NCBI GenBank assembly: GCA_910584655.1 | Contig: CAJUBJ010000001.1 | Coordinates: 62,001 to 126,000, forward strand | Reading direction: 5' to 3' | DNA from: an uncultured Bacilli bacterium | GTDB taxonomy: Bacteria; Bacillota_I; Bacilli_A; RF39; UBA660 | Length of the DNA: 64,000 bases | In this document: piece after piece, positions 7,401 through 14,004 of the stretch | How positions within the stretch are numbered: position 1 is the stretch's first letter | Layout of the letters: each line of letters opens with the position of its first letter | Notes under the pieces: model-generated | The model's database searches: none | What the model was told of the DNA's origin: nothing | The model's input: the letters and a program-made list of their open reading frames with translations, nothing else | Position numbers and translations under genes: made by a program

Positions 7401-10233
7401 TCCTGGAAAAGGGAGACATCCGTTAGCTCGTTATTTAAATGGTAGTAGTAAACGTAATACTAATGCGGATAATGTTAAGAATGTAATCGACAAATGTGCT
7501 TCACAAGGAGTTGTTCTTGATACTATTGAACAAAAGGTATTAAAGTATATTTATGTTTTAACTAAAATTAAGAGAATTCCTATTACAGCTTTAAATATAG
7601 CTTCTATATATGCACCTAATAAAAAAGATGCTAAAGAAGATTTATTTAAAGGCAAAGATGGTGAAGGTGAAAAATTAAAGGCTGTATCTTCAGTATTAAG
7701 AAAACTTACTGTTGCAGGGATTGTTAAAGAAAATGAAGGTGTTTATGAATTAGTTGGTAATTATAACGATTCAGAAACTGCTACATCAGGTCATATTCCT
7801 AATCAATTTTTTAGAACGACTAGAGAAATGATAGATGAATTTTCTTTCTTAAAAGATCCTGAATTAATAAAAGAGATTGTTATTACTAATCCTAATAAGA
7901 TTATTGATATGTTAGAAGAAATAGAAGTAGTAGTATATCCAGATAAGCCATATTCTCCAATTATTGAGCATTCACAAGAAACTTGTCGTGATTTAGTATT
8001 TAATAAGGCTCATAGTATGTATGGAGATCCGCTTCCTCCAAATATAGAAGAACGTATAGCACAAGAATTCTATGGTGATAAAATAACTGATTTGATTAGA
8101 GAGAAGCTTGATATTGATTATCCTGAGATGAGTGAAGAGGAAAAAGATAAGATATTTATTCCAACTGTTCATGAAGTAATTATGAGTGGATATGATGGAG
8201 TAGTTGCATTAAAGAAAGATCAGGTTAAACGATTATCAGAAACTGAGATGAGTGATGAAGAGGCAGAAGAAACTGCAAAGGCTCAATTAACTGGAATTAT
8301 TGGTGGAGGATTTGATGTTATTTATCTTATTGCTCAGAAGTTAGTTAAGCATTCTAATGATGATGGTTATTTAGTTGGATCTCGTGGTTCTGTTGGTTCA
8401 TCTTTTGTTGCAAGTATGATGGGGATTACGGAATGTAATGGATTGCCAGCTCACTACTATTGTCCTAAATGTTGTCATAGTGAATTTAATGATGAAAATG
8501 GGGTTAGTTATGCTGAAAATTATCCTTCTGGATTTGATTTACCAGCAAAAGAATGTCCTAAATGTGGAGAATCAATGATTCATGAAGGTAATGATATGCC
8601 TTTTGCAACTTTCTTAGGATTTGCTGGGGAGAAAGTTCCAGATATTGACCTTAACTTTTCGGGAGACAACCAAGCATCAGCGCATGAATATACTAAAGTG
8701 TTGTTTGGTACAGATAATGTATATCGTGCTGGAACTATTGGTACTGTTGCTGATAAAACTGCATATGGTTATGTACAAGGTTTTTATGAAGAAAGATTAT
8801 ATGATGTTTTAAAAATAGAAGCACAGAGTTATGGATTACCTATTATAGGTAAAGATGAATTAAAGAAAAAAGGTGTAATAAAGTCTGGAATCAGAATTCC
8901 AGAAATAGAACGTATTTCTGTTGGATGTACAGGAGTTAAAAGAACAACTGGCCAGCATCCGGGAGGAATAGTTGTTGTACCTGGATATAAAGATATTTGG
9001 GACTTTACTCCTTTTCAATATCCTGCTGATGATCCAACAAGTGCATGGAGAACAACCCATTTTGATTATCATGCTATTGACGCTGACTTGCTTAAGTTAG
9101 ATATATTAGGACACGATGATCCGACAGTTTTACGTATGTTGCAAGAACTTGCTTCTAAATATATTACACATGGAGAATATTTTGATGTAACTAAGATTGA
9201 TTTAGGTGATTTGGATACAATGAAAATATTTACTGGTCCAGAAATACTTGGTGTAGATAGATATAAACTGCGTGGTTCAACTGACAAAGAAGGAAGAAAA
9301 TATTGTCCAACAGGTACTTTAGGAGTTCCAGAATTTGGTACATCATTTTTGCTTGGAATGCTTGAAGAAACTAAACCAACAACATTCGCCGAACTTATAA
9401 AAATTTCAGGTTTATCACATGGTACAGATGTTTGGTTAGGAAATGCAAGAGATTTGTGTACACCAGATGAAACAGGCACAATTCAAGTTCCATTTAAGAA
9501 TGTTATTGGATGTCGTGATGATATAATGGTTAATTTAATTCAATGGGGAATGAAACCAGCTAAAGCATTTAAAATAATGGAATTTGTTCGTAAAGGTAAA
9601 CCATCTAAAGATCCAGCGACTTGGGCTGGTCATGCAGAAGCAATGAAAGAAGCTAATATTCCTGAGTGGTATATCGAGTCTTGTCGAAAGATTAAATACA
9701 TGTTCCCTAAAGCACATGCTACGGCTTATGTAACTAGTGCTTTCCGTATCGCATGGTTTAAAGTTCATTATCCAATTCTTTATTATTGTGCTTATTTGTC
9801 AATTCGTCGAGATCAATTTGATATTGAATCAATGATTAAAGGAGCAGATGCTTTAAGAGCAAAAATAGATGAAATAGATGCTAAAGGAAATTCTGCAAGT
9901 AATAAAGAAGTAGATACAAGAGATACATTATGTTTATGTTTGGAAATGTGTGAAAGAGGATTCTATTTTAAAAATATTGATGTTGATAAGAGTGATGGTA
10001 AGAAATTTATTATTACAGATGATGAGAAGGGGCTAATTATTCCTTTTAGAGCTTTAGATGGCTTGGGTGATAACGTTGCTGAGGCAATCGTTAAGGCTCG
10101 TCAAGGAGGACCATTTATATCAATGGAAGATTTAAGAAATAGAGGTAAAGTAAACACTAGTGCAATGGAAAAATTGAAATCATTAGGATGTTTAGATAAT
10201 ATGTCAGAAAGTAATCAATTAAGTTTATTTTAA
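4417..10233 (+). CDS. polC: DNA polymerase III PolC with built-in 3'-5' exonuclease, greatly enlarged
   Basis: Main leading/lagging-strand polymerase of low-GC Gram-positives. At 1938 residues it is about 500 longer than the usual 1430-1450. Order: N-terminal domain, OB fold (about 210-310), intact PHP with H330-S-H332, DEDDh exonuclease (D466, E468, H547, D552, H731, D736), Zn finger (CPKC and CPKC), palm motif PDIDLNF with D1409 and D1411, and a C-terminal NQLSLF typical of PolC. Extra segments not found in the usual protein lie at about 375-425 (coiled-coil-like, in PHP), 602-728 (inside the exonuclease), 1009-1126 (winged-helix-like) and 1225-1290 (acidic helical). Start ATG 4417 follows TAGGAGGGT. 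The stop lies inside a terminator hairpin. Confidence 0.98.
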   Translation: MQENLLKFLNSVGYEDTEGYFNNANISRVVLKKKEEVFEVFIENDRPINPVATLALNKCAKKGINGKSKCHINYIYNDMDDDDILEAFKVLLGDLITKRPSLVSLENKNISIDDDFIIIELDSKSEEYDMIQKEIRGLGDELVELGFYEMEITTAINKENERKIQEEIEEMRNRKIEVDYAPESEINNSGNSYGKGGWTPKKKIEYSREGLVTIESIDREENNVHLEAYIFGAEFNQLKTKDGRDLFLITLKISDNTSSILAKCFAKDEEDFIAKSKELKNGTWWSFKGQVRYDNFADDLVFNFRSYEALENTPTFERLDNENEKRVELHSHTMMSQMDGVCDEVKLVKQAMEWGHRGIAITDHDCCQSFPHVFGEVTSYNKGLKKKAQAKIDDLKKSLEEIKETGNAEGIAEMEKMILQAEEEKKNLQFFKAGYGTEIEMCESYLNVCFNPNDELIEGNTFVIFDTETTGFNPGLGDSMIEIGGVKIHNGEVVDRFDELINPGHHIDEQITRVTDISDDDVKDADNEENVVKRFKEWIGNLPLVAHNARFDKNMLDMAYYKYDLGKVENPIIDTLMLSRVINRDLKRHSLAALGKFYGIDTGEADEDEDEVSESGIAGAVIDPEVGEVFTSILVDGEEVLNIEKQEYYDVDISTEERVKKYRNVYHLATLHKASKTEEVHVEVKVKDGVELIDFEPLIKLHPAENDIEIKFTDDFGEKVITVVVYVGQHHGADVDSENTGYIFNKMLSQIKGIEKISDLNNLGLLEETSFRNNPKLLDHIGDLSTLRNYIVKPIEDEEIPESHGYPFEKFGNMEYRWKFPWCHENYLQMYENIPGKTYTEHIANMYDNSKHITFIAKNKVGLKNLFRIVSFANTNFIQRNARLPRKLIEENREGLLVGSACLNGEIFYLAETRCEEDLMEAMKFYDYIEVQPPENYSHLLRGHDINNIDHLHYCLEKIIRCAKKLGKLIVATGDVHNINREDRLYREIIVNQNVPGKGRHPLARYLNGSSKRNTNADNVKNVIDKCASQGVVLDTIEQKVLKYIYVLTKIKRIPITALNIASIYAPNKKDAKEDLFKGKDGEGEKLKAVSSVLRKLTVAGIVKENEGVYELVGNYNDSETATSGHIPNQFFRTTREMIDEFSFLKDPELIKEIVITNPNKIIDMLEEIEVVVYPDKPYSPIIEHSQETCRDLVFNKAHSMYGDPLPPNIEERIAQEFYGDKITDLIREKLDIDYPEMSEEEKDKIFIPTVHEVIMSGYDGVVALKKDQVKRLSETEMSDEEAEETAKAQLTGIIGGGFDVIYLIAQKLVKHSNDDGYLVGSRGSVGSSFVASMMGITECNGLPAHYYCPKCCHSEFNDENGVSYAENYPSGFDLPAKECPKCGESMIHEGNDMPFATFLGFAGEKVPDIDLNFSGDNQASAHEYTKVLFGTDNVYRAGTIGTVADKTAYGYVQGFYEERLYDVLKIEAQSYGLPIIGKDELKKKGVIKSGIRIPEIERISVGCTGVKRTTGQHPGGIVVVPGYKDIWDFTPFQYPADDPTSAWRTTHFDYHAIDADLLKLDILGHDDPTVLRMLQELASKYITHGEYFDVTKIDLGDLDTMKIFTGPEILGVDRYKLRGSTDKEGRKYCPTGTLGVPEFGTSFLLGMLEETKPTTFAELIKISGLSHGTDVWLGNARDLCTPDETGTIQVPFKNVIGCRDDIMVNLIQWGMKPAKAFKIMEFVRKGKPSKDPATWAGHAEAMKEANIPEWYIESCRKIKYMFPKAHATAYVTSAFRIAWFKVHYPILYYCAYLSIRRDQFDIESMIKGADALRAKIDEIDAKGNSASNKEVDTRDTLCLCLEMCERGFYFKNIDVDKSDGKKFIITDDEKGLIIPFRALDGLGDNVAEAIVKARQGGPFISMEDLRNRGKVNTSAMEKLKSLGCLDNMSESNQLSLF

Positions 10234-10248
10234 TTGATTACTTTTTTT
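10210..10248 (+). terminator. Terminator of dnaE-polC
   Basis: Perfect 13-bp stem (10210-10222 with 10230-10242), 7-nt loop, then a T run to 10248. The left arm is still coding for the last PolC residues, and the stop codon lies in the right arm. Confidence 0.9.
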
Positions 10249-10251
10249 GCC

Positions 10252-10281
10252 AAAAAAAAAGTTAAAATTAATTAACTTTTT
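10252..10281 (-). terminator. Terminator of the leftward gene at 10268-11062
   Basis: Ten-bp inverted repeat (10256-10265 with 10272-10281) with the T tail of the minus strand at 10260-10252. It overlaps the stop codon of the leftward gene and faces the polC terminator. Confidence 0.8.
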
Positions 10282-11062
10282 CTACACTTTCAAAAATATA
10301 TTTTCCATCATTATTTTTTGTTAAAGTAAATTTAAAATTATCAAATTCTTTAGCTTTATCTTTTGGAAATTCTGTTAAGCCTTCGGCTATGATGTTTTCA
10401 CCATTAATATCTTTTGCATATTTTCTTTCATTACCATTTCTGTAAATATAAGCAATAGCAAGTGTAATAGATACTTTATCATCTTTTTTTGATGTGTTTA
10501 CTATAGTATAATCTATACCTTTATTTGAATCATAGATATCAGTAGTTTGATTTCTTTTCATAAAGTAGATATCATAATCATATACATAGATAAAATCATA
10601 TAAGAATCCATAGTCACTTATTTCAGAACCATCTTTAAAATCAACACCATATAGTTCTTTAATAGCTTTTCTTAATCCTTCACCTTTATATGCGGCATAG
10701 TTACTTACATCACCATATTTTCCTGAATTATTAATTAATTTTATTATTTCTGATGAAACACTTACATCGATTTCATTTTCTGTAGTATATCTGATTGCAA
10801 GATTTAGGATTGCTTTTTTATCAATATCATCATAAGTTGTTTTATCTTTTGAAAATAATACATCAATTCCTTTGTAAGAAGTTGAGTATCCAAAAGTTAC
10901 ATTTGCAAAATATTTTGTAACTAAAGTTTCTACTTCTTTACTTTCTTCTTCAGTAGGTTTACTTTCTTTTCCAACAAGTTTAGATCCAAAAATAACTAAT
11001 ATAACAATAATAGCAATAATAGCGATCAAAACAAGAAGCTTTTTAACATCTAAATTTTTCAT
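10268..11062 (-). CDS. Unknown membrane-anchored extracytoplasmic protein
   Basis: I do not recognise this 264-residue protein. A strongly hydrophobic segment at about residues 9-29 with Lys before it gives a typical uncleaved anchor or signal, followed by a Lys/Glu-rich linker and a roughly 220-residue soluble domain rich in Tyr, Asp and Lys that should lie outside the cell. There is no lipobox cysteine. The ribosome site AGAGGTAAAG precedes the ATG with normal spacing. It is transcribed alone, convergent with polC and divergent from the amidotransferase gene. The overall build resembles several other unknown single-pass proteins in this window (11927, 12937, 58258), which may reflect a lineage habit and not homology. 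Confidence 0.75.
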   Translation of the reverse strand: MKNLDVKKLLVLIAIIAIIVILVIFGSKLVGKESKPTEEESKEVETLVTKYFANVTFGYSTSYKGIDVLFSKDKTTYDDIDKKAILNLAIRYTTENEIDVSVSSEIIKLINNSGKYGDVSNYAAYKGEGLRKAIKELYGVDFKDGSEISDYGFLYDFIYVYDYDIYFMKRNQTTDIYDSNKGIDYTIVNTSKKDDKVSITLAIAYIYRNGNERKYAKDINGENIIAEGLTEFPKDKAKEFDNFKFTLTKNNDGKYIFESVEKVN

Positions 11063-11161
11063 TTATTCTTTACCTCTTTCCTATTATAAATAATAGCATA
11101 TTATTCAAAAATAATCTATAATTTTAAGTTGTATCTTTATATAAATTAAATTAAAATGTAG

Positions 11162-11167
11162 TATAAT
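11162..11167 (+). promoter_or_regulatory. Likely -10 element for the amidotransferase gene
   Basis: Consensus TATAAT 29 nt before the ATG at 11196. No convincing -35 element and no TG extension were found, so this is the weakest of the listed promoters. Confidence 0.4.
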
Positions 11168-11195
11168 TAAATATAATAGATTGTGAGATGAAAAT

Positions 11196-11873
11196 ATGAT
11201 AAAGGGTAAACCTGTTATAGGCATACTAGCAACAAGTAATTATATGATGACTAATGATACTTTTCAGGATACTTATAGATATGGAAATAATTATGTAAAA
11301 AAAATTGTTGAATGTGGAGGAATACCTTATTTTATTCCTTTAGTGGATGAAAAAATAATTGACGATTCTTTGGATATTTGTGATGGTTTATTGCTTCCTG
11401 GAGGAAGTAGAGTTAGACCTGTAAACTTTGAATTATTGGATTACTTTTTTAAGAATAATAAACCAATATTAGGCATTTGTCTTGGAATGCAAACAATAGC
11501 AATGTATTCTGTTAATATGGAAAATGAAAATAAAAGAATTATTAAGCAAATAGATAATGGAATTAATCATTGGCCGATAGAATTACTTAGAGATAATAAT
11601 GATTCTTTAGCCCATAAAAATATTGTAAAAAAAGATACTAAGTTGTTTGAAATACTAAAGCAAGAAGAAATAGTGGTTAATAGTGTACATAAAAATACAA
11701 TTACAGAAGTTGGTTCTAAATTTAGAGCAAGTATTGAATCAGAAGATGGTTTAATTGAAGGAATAGAATATACTAATAATGATAAATTTATAATAGGTGT
11801 TCAATTTCATCCTGAGATTTTACCTCAATTTAAGTGCATATTTGATAGATTTATTTTAGAATGTATAAAATAG
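11196..11873 (+). CDS. Class I glutamine amidotransferase-like (peptidase C26) protein
   Basis: Gamma-glutamyl hydrolase family of the class I amidotransferase fold; relatives such as PuuD cleave gamma-glutamyl-GABA, and others remove glutamate from folates or similar gamma-glutamyl compounds. The sequence shows the oxyanion segment LLLPGGSRV, the nucleophile elbow GICLGMQ with the catalytic Cys and the IGVQFHPEI motif with catalytic His and Glu. Length 225 is normal for the family. It stands alone, without polyamine or folate genes beside it, so the substrate cannot be read from context. The ribosome site before the ATG is weak (GTGAGATG). Confidence 0.88.
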   Translation: MIKGKPVIGILATSNYMMTNDTFQDTYRYGNNYVKKIVECGGIPYFIPLVDEKIIDDSLDICDGLLLPGGSRVRPVNFELLDYFFKNNKPILGICLGMQTIAMYSVNMENENKRIIKQIDNGINHWPIELLRDNNDSLAHKNIVKKDTKLFEILKQEEIVVNSVHKNTITEVGSKFRASIESEDGLIEGIEYTNNDKFIIGVQFHPEILPQFKCIFDRFILECIK

Positions 11874-11926
11874 TATCTTATTTATATTTATAGTGTAATA
11901 ATAATTTTTAGTGGTGTGTGATGTGT

Positions 11927-12895
11927 ATGAAAAAAAGATATTTAGTATTGATTGGATTATTAATTTTAGTTGTTATTGGAGGAATAGCAATATTTTGGAG
12001 ATATAAAAATAATGATGTAGATGAGGAGAAAAGAGAATCAGAAAAATTAGAAGAAAGAGAACATAAAAAATTAGATGAAGATGTTTATGCTTTTGTATTA
12101 TTTGAAAAAGGGGAAAATAATTATGTTATTATGGAAGCTCATAAAAGAGGTTTAGATAGACAAATATTTCCAGTAGGAAAAGCTAGTGGTTTTAGTATTA
12201 AACATAACAGGATATATTATAAAGTTTTTGAAAATGGTAATACAAAATTAATGTATATTGATTTAAATGATGATGTTTATGAACAAAGAGAATTAATTTC
12301 AATTTCTAAAAAAGATAATTATTCTGAAAATGTAGGATATTATTTCGATTTAAATGATGATTATATTTTTACATCAATGGGAGCTTCTGGAATTTATAGG
12401 TATGACTTGGAAACAGGGGAGCTTATGGTTTTTAATAGTGAAAAAGCTTTTTATTTATTTGTTTATAAAGATAAAGTTTATTTTTATAATTATGCAGATG
12501 ATGATAGTATGAAGTATTGTATGATGGATTTTAATGGAGAAAATATTGAAATTATAAGTGAAAAAGAATATGAAGATGCTTTATTAGCTATTGATGCAAA
12601 AAAAGAAACTTATAATTATAATGAACAATACTTTATAAAAAATAATAAAAAGATTAGTTTATCAGAAAATTGTAAAAGTTTGTTAATAGATGGCGAAGTA
12701 GCTTATGAAACTAAGAATAATCATGTAATGATGTTAGAATATATCTCTTACTATGAAGATAAAATTGGAATTTTAGAATACGAATTTAAAGAATATAGTA
12801 TGGAAAATGAAGAAAAGTTAATTTTTGACATAGAAAAAAAAGAAATGGTTAGTTTTAATGATGATTTTAGAAATTGGCAAATAATTTATATGTAA
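11927..12895 (+). CDS. Unknown single-pass membrane protein, possible beta-propeller
   Basis: Residues 2-24 (KKRYLVLIG and hydrophobic run) form a signal anchor, followed by a charged Glu/Lys linker and an outside domain of about 260 residues made of repeated strand-turn segments with YxxY, IDLND and YDLETGE patterns, as in DUF5050-type beta-propellers. That fold assignment is an inference from pattern only. ATG 11927 is preferred over the in-frame ATG 11921 and GTG 11918 because it aligns with the start of the next gene, which begins with nearly the same residues. The two genes are in tandem with a 41-nt gap and look co-transcribed. Confidence 0.7.
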   Translation: MKKRYLVLIGLLILVVIGGIAIFWRYKNNDVDEEKRESEKLEEREHKKLDEDVYAFVLFEKGENNYVIMEAHKRGLDRQIFPVGKASGFSIKHNRIYYKVFENGNTKLMYIDLNDDVYEQRELISISKKDNYSENVGYYFDLNDDYIFTSMGASGIYRYDLETGELMVFNSEKAFYLFVYKDKVYFYNYADDDSMKYCMMDFNGENIEIISEKEYEDALLAIDAKKETYNYNEQYFIKNNKKISLSENCKSLLIDGEVAYETKNNHVMMLEYISYYEDKIGILEYEFKEYSMENEEKLIFDIEKKEMVSFNDDFRNWQIIYM

Positions 12896-12936
12896 TTAGA
12901 TTTTTATACTATTATTAATGAAAGAAGTGGATTTAT

Positions 12937-13848
12937 TTGAAAAAAAGGTATTTAGTAATATTTATTTTGTTAATATTAATTGGAATTTTAGGAATTGGCT
13001 TTTTTTTGAAGCATAAAACTAATAATTTTGAAGAAAAAAGTGGATCAGAAAAAATAAATGAAAGGATTGATGACGAAAAAGAAAAACAAGAACAGTTAAT
13101 TTTACGTTTAATAGAAGAACAAATAATCTCTTATGATAGAACTATATTTCAGCAATCAAAAGAAAAAGATAAATATAATTATATGTTTGCTAATAATAAA
13201 GTTGATTATACTAATGTTGATAATATTTTGAAATTTGCAATGGTTTATCGTGAATTGTTAAGAAATGGTTATGATGATGTTAAATATTATCGTTTTAAAC
13301 ATGAAGTTAGTTTGGATGTTGTTTATGATTGGGGAGATATAAAAAACTGGATGGAAATAGATGAAAGTGAGTATAGTGGTCCTTTGGCTGATTATACAAC
13401 TAAATTTTATTATAAAATAACAAAAGAAAAGATACATGAAATGGCTAATTTAATGTTTGAAGAAGATACTTTAGTTGATGGAGATTATCTTTTAAGTTTT
13501 GTTGATGAGTGTTCTTTTAGAAATGATGAATATTTTTGTCATGAAGTTGCTGGTGGTGGAACTGGTAATGATGAGTATTTAACTGAGCTTGATCATTATG
13601 AATTTAATGATAATAATTTAGTAGTTTATCAGAAGGCTTATTGGATAGAAAAAGATTATGATACAGGTAAATATAATATAGCACCAAGTATTGAATCTGA
13701 AACTCTGGCTCAATTAGATGATTATGATTTTAAATTTGATGAGGATTTATATCGAAAGTATGGAAGAATGTATAAAAGTATTTTTAGAAAAAATAGTGCA
13801 GGAACTTACTATTGGGTAAGTAGTGAACCTGTTTTAAATGATAAATAA
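12937..13848 (+). CDS. Unknown single-pass membrane protein with the same anchor as its neighbour
   Basis: Starts with TTG at 12937, placed 6 nt after AAGTGG; no better ATG exists nearby. The N-terminus (KKRYLVIFI and a hydrophobic run to about residue 22) is nearly identical to that of the preceding gene, including at the DNA level (AAAAAAAG-TATTTAGTA). The 280-residue outside part differs: it is rich in Tyr, Asp and Glu and ends in a YYW segment. I cannot name the fold. The shared anchor suggests that one gene arose from the other by duplication and that the outside domain was exchanged or diverged. Terminated by the hairpin at 13898. Confidence 0.7.
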   Translation: MKKRYLVIFILLILIGILGIGFFLKHKTNNFEEKSGSEKINERIDDEKEKQEQLILRLIEEQIISYDRTIFQQSKEKDKYNYMFANNKVDYTNVDNILKFAMVYRELLRNGYDDVKYYRFKHEVSLDVVYDWGDIKNWMEIDESEYSGPLADYTTKFYYKITKEKIHEMANLMFEEDTLVDGDYLLSFVDECSFRNDEYFCHEVAGGGTGNDEYLTELDHYEFNDNNLVVYQKAYWIEKDYDTGKYNIAPSIESETLAQLDDYDFKFDEDLYRKYGRMYKSIFRKNSAGTYYWVSSEPVLNDK

Positions 13849-13897
13849 AGTTTAGAAAATATATAATGTAATTTATTAATTCAAAGTATATTTTAGT

Positions 13898-13932
13898 AAA
13901 TACCAATTCATATTATTGAATTGGTATTTTTT
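13898..13932 (+). terminator. Terminator after the tandem membrane proteins
   Basis: Perfect 13-bp stem (13898-13910 with 13917-13929), 6-nt loop and a T run to 13932. Confidence 0.85.
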
Positions 13933-13973
13933 AGGTAAAAAAATGATTTTTATAAGGAATTTAGTATGTTTTT

Positions 13974-13982
13974 TGATATAAT
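13974..13982 (+). promoter_or_regulatory. Extended -10 promoter for polA
   Basis: TGATATAAT with TATAAT at 13977-13982, 22 nt before the chosen polA start. No clear -35 hexamer. Confidence 0.55.
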
Positions 13983-14004
13983 ATCTAGTAAGTAGGTGAA
14001 TGAT

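Noticed and set aside
9069..9479. 136-residue frame antisense to polC
   Set aside because: It lies entirely inside the catalytic part of polC, has no ribosome site, and reflects the codon bias of the sense strand.
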